NCBI GenBank assembly: GCA_028707085.1 | Contig: JAQTUW010000002.1 | Location: 1 to 64,000 of the forward strand | DNA length: 64,000 bases | Direction: 5' to 3' | Source: Methylococcales bacterium | Lineage (GTDB): Bacteria; Pseudomonadota; Gammaproteobacteria; Methylococcales; Methylomonadaceae | In this document: positions 1 through 7,389 of the stretch, piece after piece | Numbering within the stretch: the stretch's first letter is position 1 | Layout of the letters: each line of letters begins with the position of its first letter | Translations under genes and position numbers: made by a program | The notes under the pieces: model-generated | What the model was told of the DNA's origin: nothing | Seen by the model: only the letters and a program-made list of their open reading frames with translations | Databases searched by the model: none

Positions 1-18
1 CGTGTGCTCTTCCGATCT
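1..18 (+). other. Illumina adapter remnant at contig end
   Basis: The first 18 bases are identical to the 3' end of the standard Illumina TruSeq read-2 adapter (ending GCTCTTCCGATCT). They stand directly at the contig start and the following bases continue a normal dehydrogenase reading frame. This is untrimmed library sequence, not genome, and any start codon placed within it (for example GTG at 4) is artificial. Confidence 0.93.
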
Positions 19-654
19 CTGCTGCTGATGTCTGCCCGCCGCGGGGCGGAAGGCGACCGCCTGGTTCGCGCCGGACAATGGACGGGCTGGTGTCCGACCC
101 ATATGATGAGCAGCGATGTCACCGGCGCAACACTGGGCCTGATCGGCTTCGGACGCATCGCCCAGGCCATGGCCAGAAAAGCCCATCACGGCTTCGGCAT
201 GCAAATTCTGTATTTTAAACCCAGCCCCGCCGAACAGGCCATTGTGGACGATTTGCAGGCTGTGCGTTGCGAATCGCTAGCCGAACTGTTATCGCAATCC
301 GACTTTGTGTCCCTGCATTGCCCCGGCGGAGCCGAAACCCGGCATCTGATTGGCTATGACGCTCTGAGCCTGATGAAGCCGACGGCGCATTTGATCAATA
401 CCGCGCGCGGCGATGTGGTGGACAGCGAGGCGCTGATCCGGGCATTGCAGGAAAAACGGATCGCCGGCGCCGGCCTGGACGTTTACGAGGGCGAACCGAA
501 TATCCATCCGGGCTTTTTAACGCTGGACAATGTGGCGCTGCTGCCGCACCTGGGTAGCGCCACCCTCAGCACCCGCACAGCAATGGGCGAAAAGGTGCTG
601 AAAAATCTGGTAGCCTATTTCGGCGGACAGCCTTTGCCCGACAGAGTGGTTTAA
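19..654 (+). CDS. D-isomer-specific 2-hydroxyacid dehydrogenase, 5'-truncated
   Basis: NAD(P)-dependent reduction of a 2-keto acid or oxidation of a D-2-hydroxy acid; the exact substrate (glyoxylate, hydroxypyruvate, phosphonate or phosphoglycerate type) cannot be told from this fragment. The visible part holds the Rossmann domain with the dinucleotide motif GLIGFGRIAQAMA, the segment NTARGDVVD carrying the catalytic Arg, the Glu of GLDVYEGEP, and the catalytic His in LPHLGSAT, followed by the short C-terminal tail. About 210 residues remain of a family norm near 320, so roughly the first 100 residues (the N-terminal half of the substrate domain) lie beyond the contig edge. The upstream bases 1-18 are adapter, so no start codon is visible. 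Family assignment is secure; substrate is open. Confidence 0.88.
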   Translation: MLLMSARRGAEGDRLVRAGQWTGWCPTHMMSSDVTGATLGLIGFGRIAQAMARKAHHGFGMQILYFKPSPAEQAIVDDLQAVRCESLAELLSQSDFVSLHCPGGAETRHLIGYDALSLMKPTAHLINTARGDVVDSEALIRALQEKRIAGAGLDVYEGEPNIHPGFLTLDNVALLPHLGSATLSTRTAMGEKVLKNLVAYFGGQPLPDRVV

Positions 655-668
655 CTGCCGCGCCAGTC

Positions 669-1022
669 ATGAATTGGACACAGCTCAAATGTCTTTTTGT
701 CCTGATCCTCTTCATCATCGTCGGCTTTGGGCCAATTTCACCGCTTTGCCTGATCGGCCTTTATCTGGTGATCATGCGGCCGCCATGGTTTCTGACGCTG
801 GCGCATAGACTGTACGCCGGCCGACCATTACCGCCCCGCAGCCTGCCGACGATGTGGTCGGCGGCCCGAATCGGCCTGCTCAGAATAGAATGCTTCTTCG
901 GCCTGCTGGCCTTATTCGTCGTCGATATCGTGCCGTTTCCGGTGACGCCGGTGCTTGCCGGCTTCATCGTGCTGAGCCGGCCCATCTGGTTTTATCGGCT
1001 GGTAATCGGCGTTTATGGCTGA
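669..1022 (+). CDS. small hypothetical inner-membrane protein
   Basis: 117 residues, start ATG 14 bases after the dehydrogenase stop, so probably cotranscribed with it. Two hydrophobic stretches are plain: residues about 8-35 and about 78-103, separated by a basic loop rich in Arg and Pro (RPPWFLTLAHRLYAGRPLPPR). A near-repeat exists inside the protein: RPPWFLTLAHRLYAG in the first half and RPIWFYRLVIGVYG at the C-terminus, suggesting two copies of one membrane hairpin unit. I recognise no named family. Function unknown; localisation in the cytoplasmic membrane is inferred from hydrophobicity. Confidence 0.7.
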   Translation: MNWTQLKCLFVLILFIIVGFGPISPLCLIGLYLVIMRPPWFLTLAHRLYAGRPLPPRSLPTMWSAARIGLLRIECFFGLLALFVVDIVPFPVTPVLAGFIVLSRPIWFYRLVIGVYG

Positions 1023-1111
1023 AGCGAAACAAGCTGAAATGCTCGGACGAACGCCAGCTTAAAAAATCCCTGCCGTCAAGCGCCAGTCTTATTCAAAACA
1101 GCCTCGGCGGG

Positions 1112-1891
1112 CTAAGAGCCGCCAGCACCCGAATCCTGCCTGATCGTCGAAATGGCCTCCTGCACGGTGGTCATGAATTGAGCGGGAAAGATGATCGTGG
1201 AGTTCTTTTCCGTCGCAATCTCGGCCATGGTTTGCAAGGTGCGAAGCTGGAGCGCAACCGGATGCGCAGAGATGATGTCCGCCGCCTCACCAAGTTTGAC
1301 CGCCGCCTGAAACTCGCCTTCGGCGGCGACGATTTTGGCGCGCCGCTCACGCTCGGCTTCGGCCTCTTTCGCCATCGCCCGCTGCATATTGTCCGGCAGG
1401 GTAATATCCTTAATCTCGACAGCGGTTACCTTGGCGCCCCAGGGTTCGGTGTGTCCATCAATCACATTCCTGATCTGCAGGTTTATATCGACGGTCTGGG
1501 AAAGCAACTGGTCGAGCGAAAACTGGCCGACAACATTGCGCACAGTGGTCTGGCTGATCTGATTCACTGCACTGATGATGTCCTCGATTGCAACCACCGA
1601 TTTCATGGGATCAATAATCTTGTAGTAGGCAACAGCCGCAATGTCGATGGACACATTGTCCCGGGTGATGATCTTCTGCGACGGAATATTCATGGTGATA
1701 GTGCGCAGAGTAACCTTGACCATCTGTTCAAAAACCGGTATCAGGATGATGAGCCCCGGGCCGCGAACGCCAGTCACTTTGCCCAGAAAGAAAATGACGC
1801 CCCGATCATATTCCTTTACCACCCTGATCGACATGGAAACCAGAATCAGAATCAAAAAAATAATTAAAACCATGGCATTATTTAACGGCAT
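1112..1891 (-). CDS. SPFH/Band 7 (stomatin/slipin-like) membrane protein
   Basis: 259 residues. One N-terminal membrane segment (residues about 5-22), then the SPFH domain with slipin hallmarks: [27 protein letters not shown], the [11 protein letters not shown] strand region, and a coiled-coil helix ([21 protein letters not shown]) typical of stomatins. Such proteins oligomerise in membrane microdomains and help membrane protein quality control; the usual slipin partner NfeD is not adjacent here. An upstream extension is open to 2302, but I take ATG at 1891 because AGGAG lies at normal distance in front of it and the membrane segment follows at once. The YccF gene is divergent on the other side of a 220-bp spacer. 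Confidence 0.88.
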   Translation of the reverse strand: MPLNNAMVLIIFLILILVSMSIRVVKEYDRGVIFFLGKVTGVRGPGLIILIPVFEQMVKVTLRTITMNIPSQKIITRDNVSIDIAAVAYYKIIDPMKSVVAIEDIISAVNQISQTTVRNVVGQFSLDQLLSQTVDINLQIRNVIDGHTEPWGAKVTAVEIKDITLPDNMQRAMAKEAEAERERRAKIVAAEGEFQAAVKLGEAADIISAHPVALQLRTLQTMAEIATEKNSTIIFPAQFMTTVQEAISTIRQDSGAGGS

Positions 1892-2114
1892 ATCCTGCGC
1901 TCCTGACAATTTTTGAATCCGTGAAAGATGGCAAGCCGAAATACCGGGCTTGGTGAATGGTAGTGGCTGTCGGCTCACCGAGTCAAGCAATACCTCTGCC
2001 GGCCCAAAACCATTTCGGCTCAATTTCCGGCTCTCCTGATTGACTTCAGCAACGGCATAAAAGTAATCTACACGCCTGACACCGGCTACATCTAATAATA
2101 AAAAAGGATCAACT

Positions 2115-2576
2115 ATGCGCACTATCGGTAATTTTTTCTGGTTTGTTCTCGGTGGCGGGGTAATGGGGCTATTCTGGTGGCTAATCGGGATCCTGGCCTT
2201 TTTATCGGTGGTTGGCATACCCTGGAGTAGGGCCTGCTTTGTGATGGGGGAGTTCACGTTTTTCCCGTTTGGAAAAGAAGCGATCAGCCGCGACGAACTC
2301 AATCAGCAGGAGGATATCGGCACCGGCAGCCTGGGCCTGATCGGCAATATCGTCTGGTTTGTTCTGGCCGGCTTCTGGCTGGCTGTAGGCCATGTCTTTG
2401 CCGCTGTCGTTAATTTCAGCACCATTATCGGCATCCCTTTTGGCATTCAACATTTAAAACTGGCCGCCATTGCCCTGGCGCCAATAGGCAAAACCGTCGT
2501 CAGTTGCGAAATAGCCGATGCTGTGCGCAAGGCGAACGCCGAGGCGGCGCTACGGAATTTGCGGGAGAAATCCTAA
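2115..2576 (+). CDS. yccF: YccF domain-containing inner-membrane protein
   Basis: 153 residues with the duplicated YccF unit: [18 protein letters not shown] with a following [11 protein letters not shown] in the first half, and [17 protein letters not shown] with [14 protein letters not shown] in the second. Four hydrophobic segments predict a cytoplasmic-membrane protein. The family has no firmly established activity. It is divergent from the SPFH gene and may share a promoter region with it (1892-2114). Family call is secure from the paired N-x-x-W-F and G-I-P-W/F motifs. Confidence 0.88.
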   Translation: MRTIGNFFWFVLGGGVMGLFWWLIGILAFLSVVGIPWSRACFVMGEFTFFPFGKEAISRDELNQQEDIGTGSLGLIGNIVWFVLAGFWLAVGHVFAAVVNFSTIIGIPFGIQHLKLAAIALAPIGKTVVSCEIADAVRKANAEAALRNLREKS

Positions 2577-2621
2577 AGCAGGCAACTACAAAATAGTCTC
2601 TGCCGCTTGATAGACGCCGGT

Positions 2622-3761
2622 TTACTGTTTAAAAGGCAGATAGTTTGCGGCATCCTGTTTATAGGCTTCCACCTGTTGCTGTTCTCTGGCCACAGACCGG
2701 GCTATGGCTGCCGCAAACCGTTCGTCCCTGATCCAGTGCGCGGAATAGGTAGTAACCGGTCGGAAACCCCGGGCGATTTTATGTTCGCCCTGGGCGCCCG
2801 AGTCGAAACGGTTTAGGCCGTGGGCGATACAGTAATCGATTCCCTGATAATAACAGACTTCAAAATGCAGGGAATGGTATTCCTCATCGCAGCCCCAATA
2901 GCGGCCGTACAGACAATCTGCGCCCACCAGGCTAAGGGCGGCCGCAATATAGTTTTCATCTTTGACGGCAAAAACCAACAATAGCTGTTCCGGCATCTTT
3001 GCCGCCAATTGCTGAAAAAACGCCGGATTCAAATAGGGCTGCGCACCGTGCTTTAAATAGGTCAGCCGGTAAAACCGGTAAAACACCCGCCATTGCTGCT
3101 CTGAGACATTCGGCCCGGCAATCTGCAGAATGCGTATGCCTTGTTCACTGATCCGCCGGCGTTCCCGCCTCAGCATTTTGCGCTTGCCGGCGCTTAAAGT
3201 TTGCAGATAATCGTCAAAATCCCGGTAGGGCTGATTAAACCATTGAAACTGCACACCTTGGCGAATGAATAAACCCAACGCCTGCAAATTTTCCGCCTGT
3301 CGCCCGACCGGAAACAGGCAGTGCCAGGAAGAAATTCCGGCCCGCACCGCAAGCTGTTTGATATATTCCAGCAATAAGCTTGTCACCTCTAGTAAATCGA
3401 CAGCCGGCTTCATGGCGATTCGCACTCCCTGGCAGGGGGTAAACGGAATGGCCGTCAGCAGTTTGGGATAGTATGGATAGCCGTATTGCTGATATGCTTG
3501 AGCCCATTGCTGATCGAACACATATTCTCCCCAGGAATGCTGTTTGACATACAGCGGCATGCAAGCCAGCAGTTCGCCGTCCGCCGTCACCAGCAAATGC
3601 GCCGGCCGCCAACCGGTCTGCACAGAAACGGAACCGCTTTGCTCAAGCGCCGCCAGAAATTCGTGACGCAGAAAAGGGTAATCGGTTTCCACCAGTCCGT
3701 TCCACGCGCCACAAGAAACCTGTGCGATGCTATCAATCTGTTTCACTTCCATTTTTGTCAT
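2622..3761 (-). CDS. GNAT/FemAB-like N-acetyltransferase (DUF482 family)
   Basis: 379 residues, matching the usual length of the DUF482 (COG3146) family, which has a FemAB/GNAT-like double fold. Recognisable family features are NGLVETDYPFLRHEFLAALE near the N-terminus, the PFTPCQGVRI segment around residue 110, RRERRRISEQGIRI in the middle, the GRYWGCDEEYHSLHFEVCYYQ run near residue 290 and the DSGAQGEHKIARGF segment. These proteins are thought to transfer an acyl or aminoacyl group; the substrate is not known. It is a single gene, convergent with yccF and divergent from the DUF938 gene. Confidence 0.85.
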   Translation of the reverse strand: MTKMEVKQIDSIAQVSCGAWNGLVETDYPFLRHEFLAALEQSGSVSVQTGWRPAHLLVTADGELLACMPLYVKQHSWGEYVFDQQWAQAYQQYGYPYYPKLLTAIPFTPCQGVRIAMKPAVDLLEVTSLLLEYIKQLAVRAGISSWHCLFPVGRQAENLQALGLFIRQGVQFQWFNQPYRDFDDYLQTLSAGKRKMLRRERRRISEQGIRILQIAGPNVSEQQWRVFYRFYRLTYLKHGAQPYLNPAFFQQLAAKMPEQLLLVFAVKDENYIAAALSLVGADCLYGRYWGCDEEYHSLHFEVCYYQGIDYCIAHGLNRFDSGAQGEHKIARGFRPVTTYSAHWIRDERFAAAIARSVAREQQQVEAYKQDAANYLPFKQ

Positions 3762-3911
3762 AATTCAGCGTATTCTGACCTTATTGATGAAATGTCCGGA
3801 CAATGCGCTTCACAGCCATCCTGAGCGGATCTATAAAGCATACCGCTCCACGTTACGAACAAACTGCGAAATACACCAATCAATATTCAATTTTAACCAG
3901 CCGAAAACGCC

Positions 3912-4526
3912 ATGCCGCATAAACCTTTTTCTCAGTCCTGCGAAAACAACAAGGATGTCATTTTGCAAGTCATCCGTAATGTTTTTGCATCGCCCGTCAC
4001 CATCTGGGAAATCGGCAGCGGCACCGGCCAGCATGGCTGCCATTTTGCCAGACATCTGCCGCATGTTATCTGGCAACCGACCGACAGGCCGGAAAATATC
4101 AACGGCATCAGTCTATGGCGGGATGAATCGCAACTGGAAAATCTGAGGCCGCCAGTGCCCCTGGACGTATGCGATGCAATCTGGCCCTGCGGCAGCATGG
4201 ACGCCCTGTTTACCGCCAATACCTTGCACATTCTGAGCCAGGATCAAGTCGGAATGTTTTTTGCCAGACTGGCGACTTATCTGTCCGCCCAGGCAGTGAT
4301 CTGCATTTACGGGCCGTTTAATTATCAAGGCACTTATACCAGCGACAGCAACGCCCGGTTTGACGAATGGCTGAAAAGCCGTAATCCGGCCAGCGGCATT
4401 AAGCATATCGAGGACATTCTGCGCCTGGCCGCAGACGCATCCCTTGAACCGGTCTCGGACTTCGCCATGCCCGCCAATAATCGGTTACTGGTTTTACGCA
4501 GGAACCTGGAAGCTATCCGAGAATAG
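3912..4526 (+). CDS. DUF938 family SAM-dependent methyltransferase-like protein
   Basis: 204 residues, family-typical length. The SAM-binding motif I is IWEIGSGTGQHG (residues about 31-42), preceded by the family start in which the protein opens with S-x-x-C-E-x-N-K. Other family blocks are WQPTDRPEN, LFTANTLHI and IYGPFNYQGTYTSDSN. The fold predicts a class I methyltransferase; no substrate is known. The end of the gene overlaps an inverted repeat (4513-4567). It stands alone between a divergent acyltransferase gene and the hemerythrin-AlkB operon. Confidence 0.9.
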   Translation: MPHKPFSQSCENNKDVILQVIRNVFASPVTIWEIGSGTGQHGCHFARHLPHVIWQPTDRPENINGISLWRDESQLENLRPPVPLDVCDAIWPCGSMDALFTANTLHILSQDQVGMFFARLATYLSAQAVICIYGPFNYQGTYTSDSNARFDEWLKSRNPASGIKHIEDILRLAADASLEPVSDFAMPANNRLLVLRRNLEAIRE

Positions 4527-4567
4527 AAATCATGGCAAGAGAAAGCTGGTTATCTATTCTCGGACAG
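4513..4567. repeat. inverted repeat at the 3' end of the DUF938 gene
   Basis: Left arm 4513-4526 (CTATCCGAGAATAG) and right arm 4554-4567 (CTATTCTCGGACAG) pair over 14 bases with one mismatch. The left arm contains the stop codon of the upstream gene. No T-run follows, so it is not a textbook intrinsic terminator. The right arm continues into CGGACAGCCTCCT, which recurs exactly at 17693-17705 behind nadA. Confidence 0.6.
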
Positions 4568-4741
4568 CCTCCTGGCGGCTTTTACATGACAAATTCTGCC
4601 TGAATTGTCGGTTTTACAACAGATTTCTGCCGGGCGGCGTTTGGCAAGCGCCTACTTTTTCTGGTGGCGCATGACTTGGCCTCATTATTGAATGTTTTTT
4701 CAGGTACTGTCACACGCCGCAGCCGATAATTGCATTTGCCC

Positions 4742-5686
4742 ATGCCCAACATTGTTACCCTTCCGTTTCCGGCCCGGCAAACGGTTAAATCCCCTGCCGC
4801 GAAGCCGCAACCGGGTTACCGCTACCGGCTGGCTCTGCAAAATCGGGACGCCCTGTTCGCCCCTGGCGATTTGCAGACTGCCGACCCGCAGCAAACCGGT
4901 CTAGTCGGCGCTTACCGTCCGGGGATTGCAGCGTCCGAACTTAAGGCCGTTGATTTAAACGCCAGCCCTGTATACTGTTATGTATGGGATGACGATCTCC
5001 TCAACTCTGCCGTCATTTCCAGTCTGCACGACACCGGCCGGCACACAGCCTTTCGACAGCATGGCAATCATTTGACGCTGCTGGATGCGGGTTTGCAGCC
5101 GCCTGAAGTACGCATGTCCGATAACGGGCCACTGCTGTGCATTTCGCCGCGCTTCGAGCTGGAATGGGCGACCGAAGGCTTTGCCAGCCAGCTTGGCTTG
5201 CTGCAACTGGTCGAGTCCTCCCGTACCTTGCAGTTCGAGAATGGCGAGATTATCGCGCTGATGGACACCGACAACAGCAATGGCCCGGTACTATACCTGA
5301 ATGATCCGGACGACGATCAGCCGGTTAAAGCCGTATGCAGTTATCAGGCCAGAGGCGAAAAACAATGCCTGTGTTTCAATAGCGAAGTTTCGCAGCCTAT
5401 ACCCCATCAGTTTGGGGACAAGCAGGTTATTTCGCTCAGCGTTCTGGAAAAATATGTCTGCCATTTCATGCAAAACGCCGGGCCCGAACAGACATCCCAA
5501 TATATCTGGACGCCTGTGCATTTGCCTATCGTCTGGGGCTGGAGCATCCGGGTGCAACAGCGCTTTGACGGGGTATGGGATATTTTCCGCAAGAAACTGA
5601 TACTCCCGACCCCGTCAACCGAAACACCGAGATTACCTGTCTGGCAGAGCAACTCTTTATGTTATCGCCGATTTGAGGATACCTGA
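4742..5686 (+). CDS. hypothetical protein, first gene of the hemerythrin-AlkB operon
   Basis: 314 residues from ATG 4742 (a TTG twelve bases upstream is possible but has no better ribosome site). I do not recognise a family. The protein is soluble with no signal peptide or membrane segment, mixed alpha/beta in appearance, with several Cys (for example CLCFNSE) and an acidic stretch YLNDPDDDQPVKAV. Its TGA overlaps the ATG of the next gene (TGATG at 5684-5688), so the two are translationally coupled. The next genes encode another unknown protein, a hemerythrin and an AlkB dioxygenase, which suggests a link to oxygen, iron or alkylation damage, but that is context only. Confidence 0.65.
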   Translation: MPNIVTLPFPARQTVKSPAAKPQPGYRYRLALQNRDALFAPGDLQTADPQQTGLVGAYRPGIAASELKAVDLNASPVYCYVWDDDLLNSAVISSLHDTGRHTAFRQHGNHLTLLDAGLQPPEVRMSDNGPLLCISPRFELEWATEGFASQLGLLQLVESSRTLQFENGEIIALMDTDNSNGPVLYLNDPDDDQPVKAVCSYQARGEKQCLCFNSEVSQPIPHQFGDKQVISLSVLEKYVCHFMQNAGPEQTSQYIWTPVHLPIVWGWSIRVQQRFDGVWDIFRKKLILPTPSTETPRLPVWQSNSLCYRRFEDT

Positions 5687-6163
5687 TGATAAACAGCGAA
5701 CAGATCAACGCCGAGAGCCTGAGCCGTTTCCGGCACTATATCAACGATTGCAGGCCATTGATGAAAAAGCAGTATGAACAGTTGCTGGCCCGCGACCTTT
5801 CCCAGCAACGCTGGGAAGGCTGTTTCCGGCGCAATGTGCCGGCAGTGCTCGAACAGACTTACGATGCGGCGTTAAAACAGTTGCTGCTACTTCCGTTCGA
5901 CAGCAGCGACTCCCGGCAGGATAAAGGCCTTCTGGATTTGCAAACAGGTTCTGGCCTGCTTTAAAGGTCTGAGCGACGAATTTGTAGGCTTTGCGGTGGA
6001 TAAACATCGGACGTCCTGCGCCTTGTCCAATTTTCCTGACGAACATAAACCAGACGTCGCCTACGTCAATGAGGTGCTGAGGGAAATCGCCAGCCTGTGG
6101 CAAAACTTTGCTGTCAGAGTCAATACCTATTTTCTGGAACGGCAAACCGAGGCGGCTTTATGA
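5686..6163 (+). pseudogene. hypothetical protein with a +1 frameshift near 5930
   Basis: The frame starting at ATG 5686 runs 92 residues to a stop at 5964. A second open stretch one frame over continues without break from about 5925 (WICKQVLACFKGLSDEF onwards) to TGA 6161-6163, where it overlaps the hemerythrin ATG in an ATGA junction exactly as expected for a coupled operon. Removing one G in AAAGG near 5931 would give a single protein of about 158 helical residues. Either this is a sequencing/assembly slip or the gene is recently broken. The protein has no recognised family; upstream coupling (TGATG) is intact. Whether the product is lost cannot be settled from this sequence. Confidence 0.72.
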
Positions 6164-6582
6164 CATTGCTGGAGCAGAGCGGCGAATTTGTAACCGGTCA
6201 TGCCGTCATGGATCAGGATCACGAAGTTTTTCTGACCCTGCTGAACCGGCTTGCCGCCGCCGATAGCAACGCCTTTCCCACGCTGTTCCAGCAGTTGTTC
6301 GAGCAGACGGAACAGCATTTCGAGTGGGAACATAAATTGATGCAACAGCATGCCTTTCCCGCGACAAGCGAGCACAAGGCCGAACATCAGCGAGTCGTGG
6401 GGGAATTCAAGCAGTTCAAGACCCGCATCGACAGAGGGCTGATTGCTTTTGGCCGGCCTTTCGTCGCAGACCGGCTGCCACAGTGGTTTAAACTGCATGT
6501 CGCCACCATGGATTATGCGCTGGTGGCGCATATCGGCCGGCAGGCGGCATTAGCAGGAATGGCGGATGATTCAGCATCCTGA
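6160..6582 (+). CDS. bacteriohemerythrin
   Basis: 140 residues. The di-iron motif order of bacteriohemerythrins is present: H (GHAVMDQDHEVFL, two His), H-E pair in EQHFEWEHKLM, H in SEHKAEHQRV, and H-x4-D in the last helix (FKLHVATMDYAL). It binds O2 at a non-heme di-iron site and may carry or sense O2. ATG 6160 overlaps the stop of the preceding frame (ATGA) and its own last 17 bases overlap the AlkB gene, so it sits inside a tightly coupled operon. An upstream TTG-type extension to 6097 is not needed. Hemerythrins are common in oxygen-requiring methanotrophs; coupling to AlkB, an O2-dependent enzyme, is notable. Confidence 0.9.
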   Translation: MTLLEQSGEFVTGHAVMDQDHEVFLTLLNRLAAADSNAFPTLFQQLFEQTEQHFEWEHKLMQQHAFPATSEHKAEHQRVVGEFKQFKTRIDRGLIAFGRPFVADRLPQWFKLHVATMDYALVAHIGRQAALAGMADDSAS

Positions 6583-7150
6583 ACTGGCCGTAATCGACAA
6601 ATTTTACGACAGCGATAAAAGCCATATCCTTTATCAGCGTCTGCTGCAGGAACAGAGCTGGCCCGATAACCGCTATACCTTTGCCGGCCGGCAATTCATC
6701 CTGCCGCGCTTACAGACCTGGCATGCCGATGCCGGAATCCGCTACAGCTATAGCAACAATCTGCTGGAAAGCCGGCCCTGGACGCCTTTATTACTGGAAA
6801 TCAGAGCGGAAATCGAGCAATATCTGAAATATTCGTTCAACTCGGTGCTGGTGAACTGGTATCGGAACGGTGAAGATTATGTGGGCTGGCATGCGGACGA
6901 CGAGCCTGAACTGCGCGAGCAGGCCTATATTGCCTCGCTGAGCCTGGGCGCTGAACGGCAGTTTGCCTATCGCGCAAAAAAAAGCCAGGCATCGGGCCGG
7001 CTTTCTTTGAACAGCGGCGCGCTATTGATCATGCCAGTCAGTTTTCAGCAGAACTGGCTGCACAGCGTACCCAAAGATACATCGGTGACAGCGGGGCGCA
7101 TCAATCTGACTTTCCGCCGTGTCGCCCAACCTGACAAACAGCCGGACTAG
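6566..7150 (+). CDS. alkB: alpha-ketoglutarate-dependent dioxygenase AlkB family
   Basis: 194 residues, typical of the short ALKBH2/3-like bacterial AlkB group. The Fe(II) triad is visible as H-x-D in VGWHADDEPEL and the distal His in NWLHSVPK; the 2-oxoglutarate-binding Arg lies in GRINLTFRR near the C-terminus. NWYRNGEDY is the conserved stretch preceding the H-x-D. The enzyme removes methyl lesions from DNA or RNA bases by oxidative demethylation. The start ATG 6566 lies inside the hemerythrin gene (17-base overlap), so it depends on its translation. The 3' end abuts a 190-bp inverted-repeat element. Function assignment strong, exact substrate preference unknown. Confidence 0.92.
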   Translation: MIQHPELAVIDKFYDSDKSHILYQRLLQEQSWPDNRYTFAGRQFILPRLQTWHADAGIRYSYSNNLLESRPWTPLLLEIRAEIEQYLKYSFNSVLVNWYRNGEDYVGWHADDEPELREQAYIASLSLGAERQFAYRAKKSQASGRLSLNSGALLIMPVSFQQNWLHSVPKDTSVTAGRINLTFRRVAQPDKQPD

Positions 7151-7336
7151 TCGTCCGCCAATGTTATCATGACGGATAAGAGCTACCCATCTGACTGCCG
7201 GGGCATTCCGCCAAAGGACGCCGTGAATACATCCATGTAGGCTTTATAGTCGGCATCCATGTCTCCTGAACCTCTGTCAAAATACCCCGGCAGCAGATTA
7301 GCCTATTCGTCAAAATAAAATTGGCGGACTACTAGC
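7147..7336. repeat. 190-bp element bounded by 16-bp inverted repeats (MITE-like)
   Basis: The ends CTAGTCGTCCGCCAAT (7147-7162) and ATTGGCGGACTACTAG (7320-7335) pair over 16 bases with a single mismatch. The inside has no open reading frame. Next to the left end, 7164-7180 is a 17-mer found again at 42792-42808. The element lies between the convergent alkB and pyk genes. The size, terminal inverted repeats and absence of coding suggest a miniature mobile or repetitive element, though no target-site duplication is obvious. Confidence 0.45.
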
Positions 7337-7389
7337 AGCCTGTCCGAGGGTTGCCGCATCCGGTTGAGACAGAATGCGACATTTCGAGC

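Noticed and set aside
854..1867. 337-codon plus-strand frame opposite the SPFH gene
   Set aside because: Shadow of the well-supported SPFH protein on the other strand; product is Arg/His-rich without any family pattern or ribosome site.
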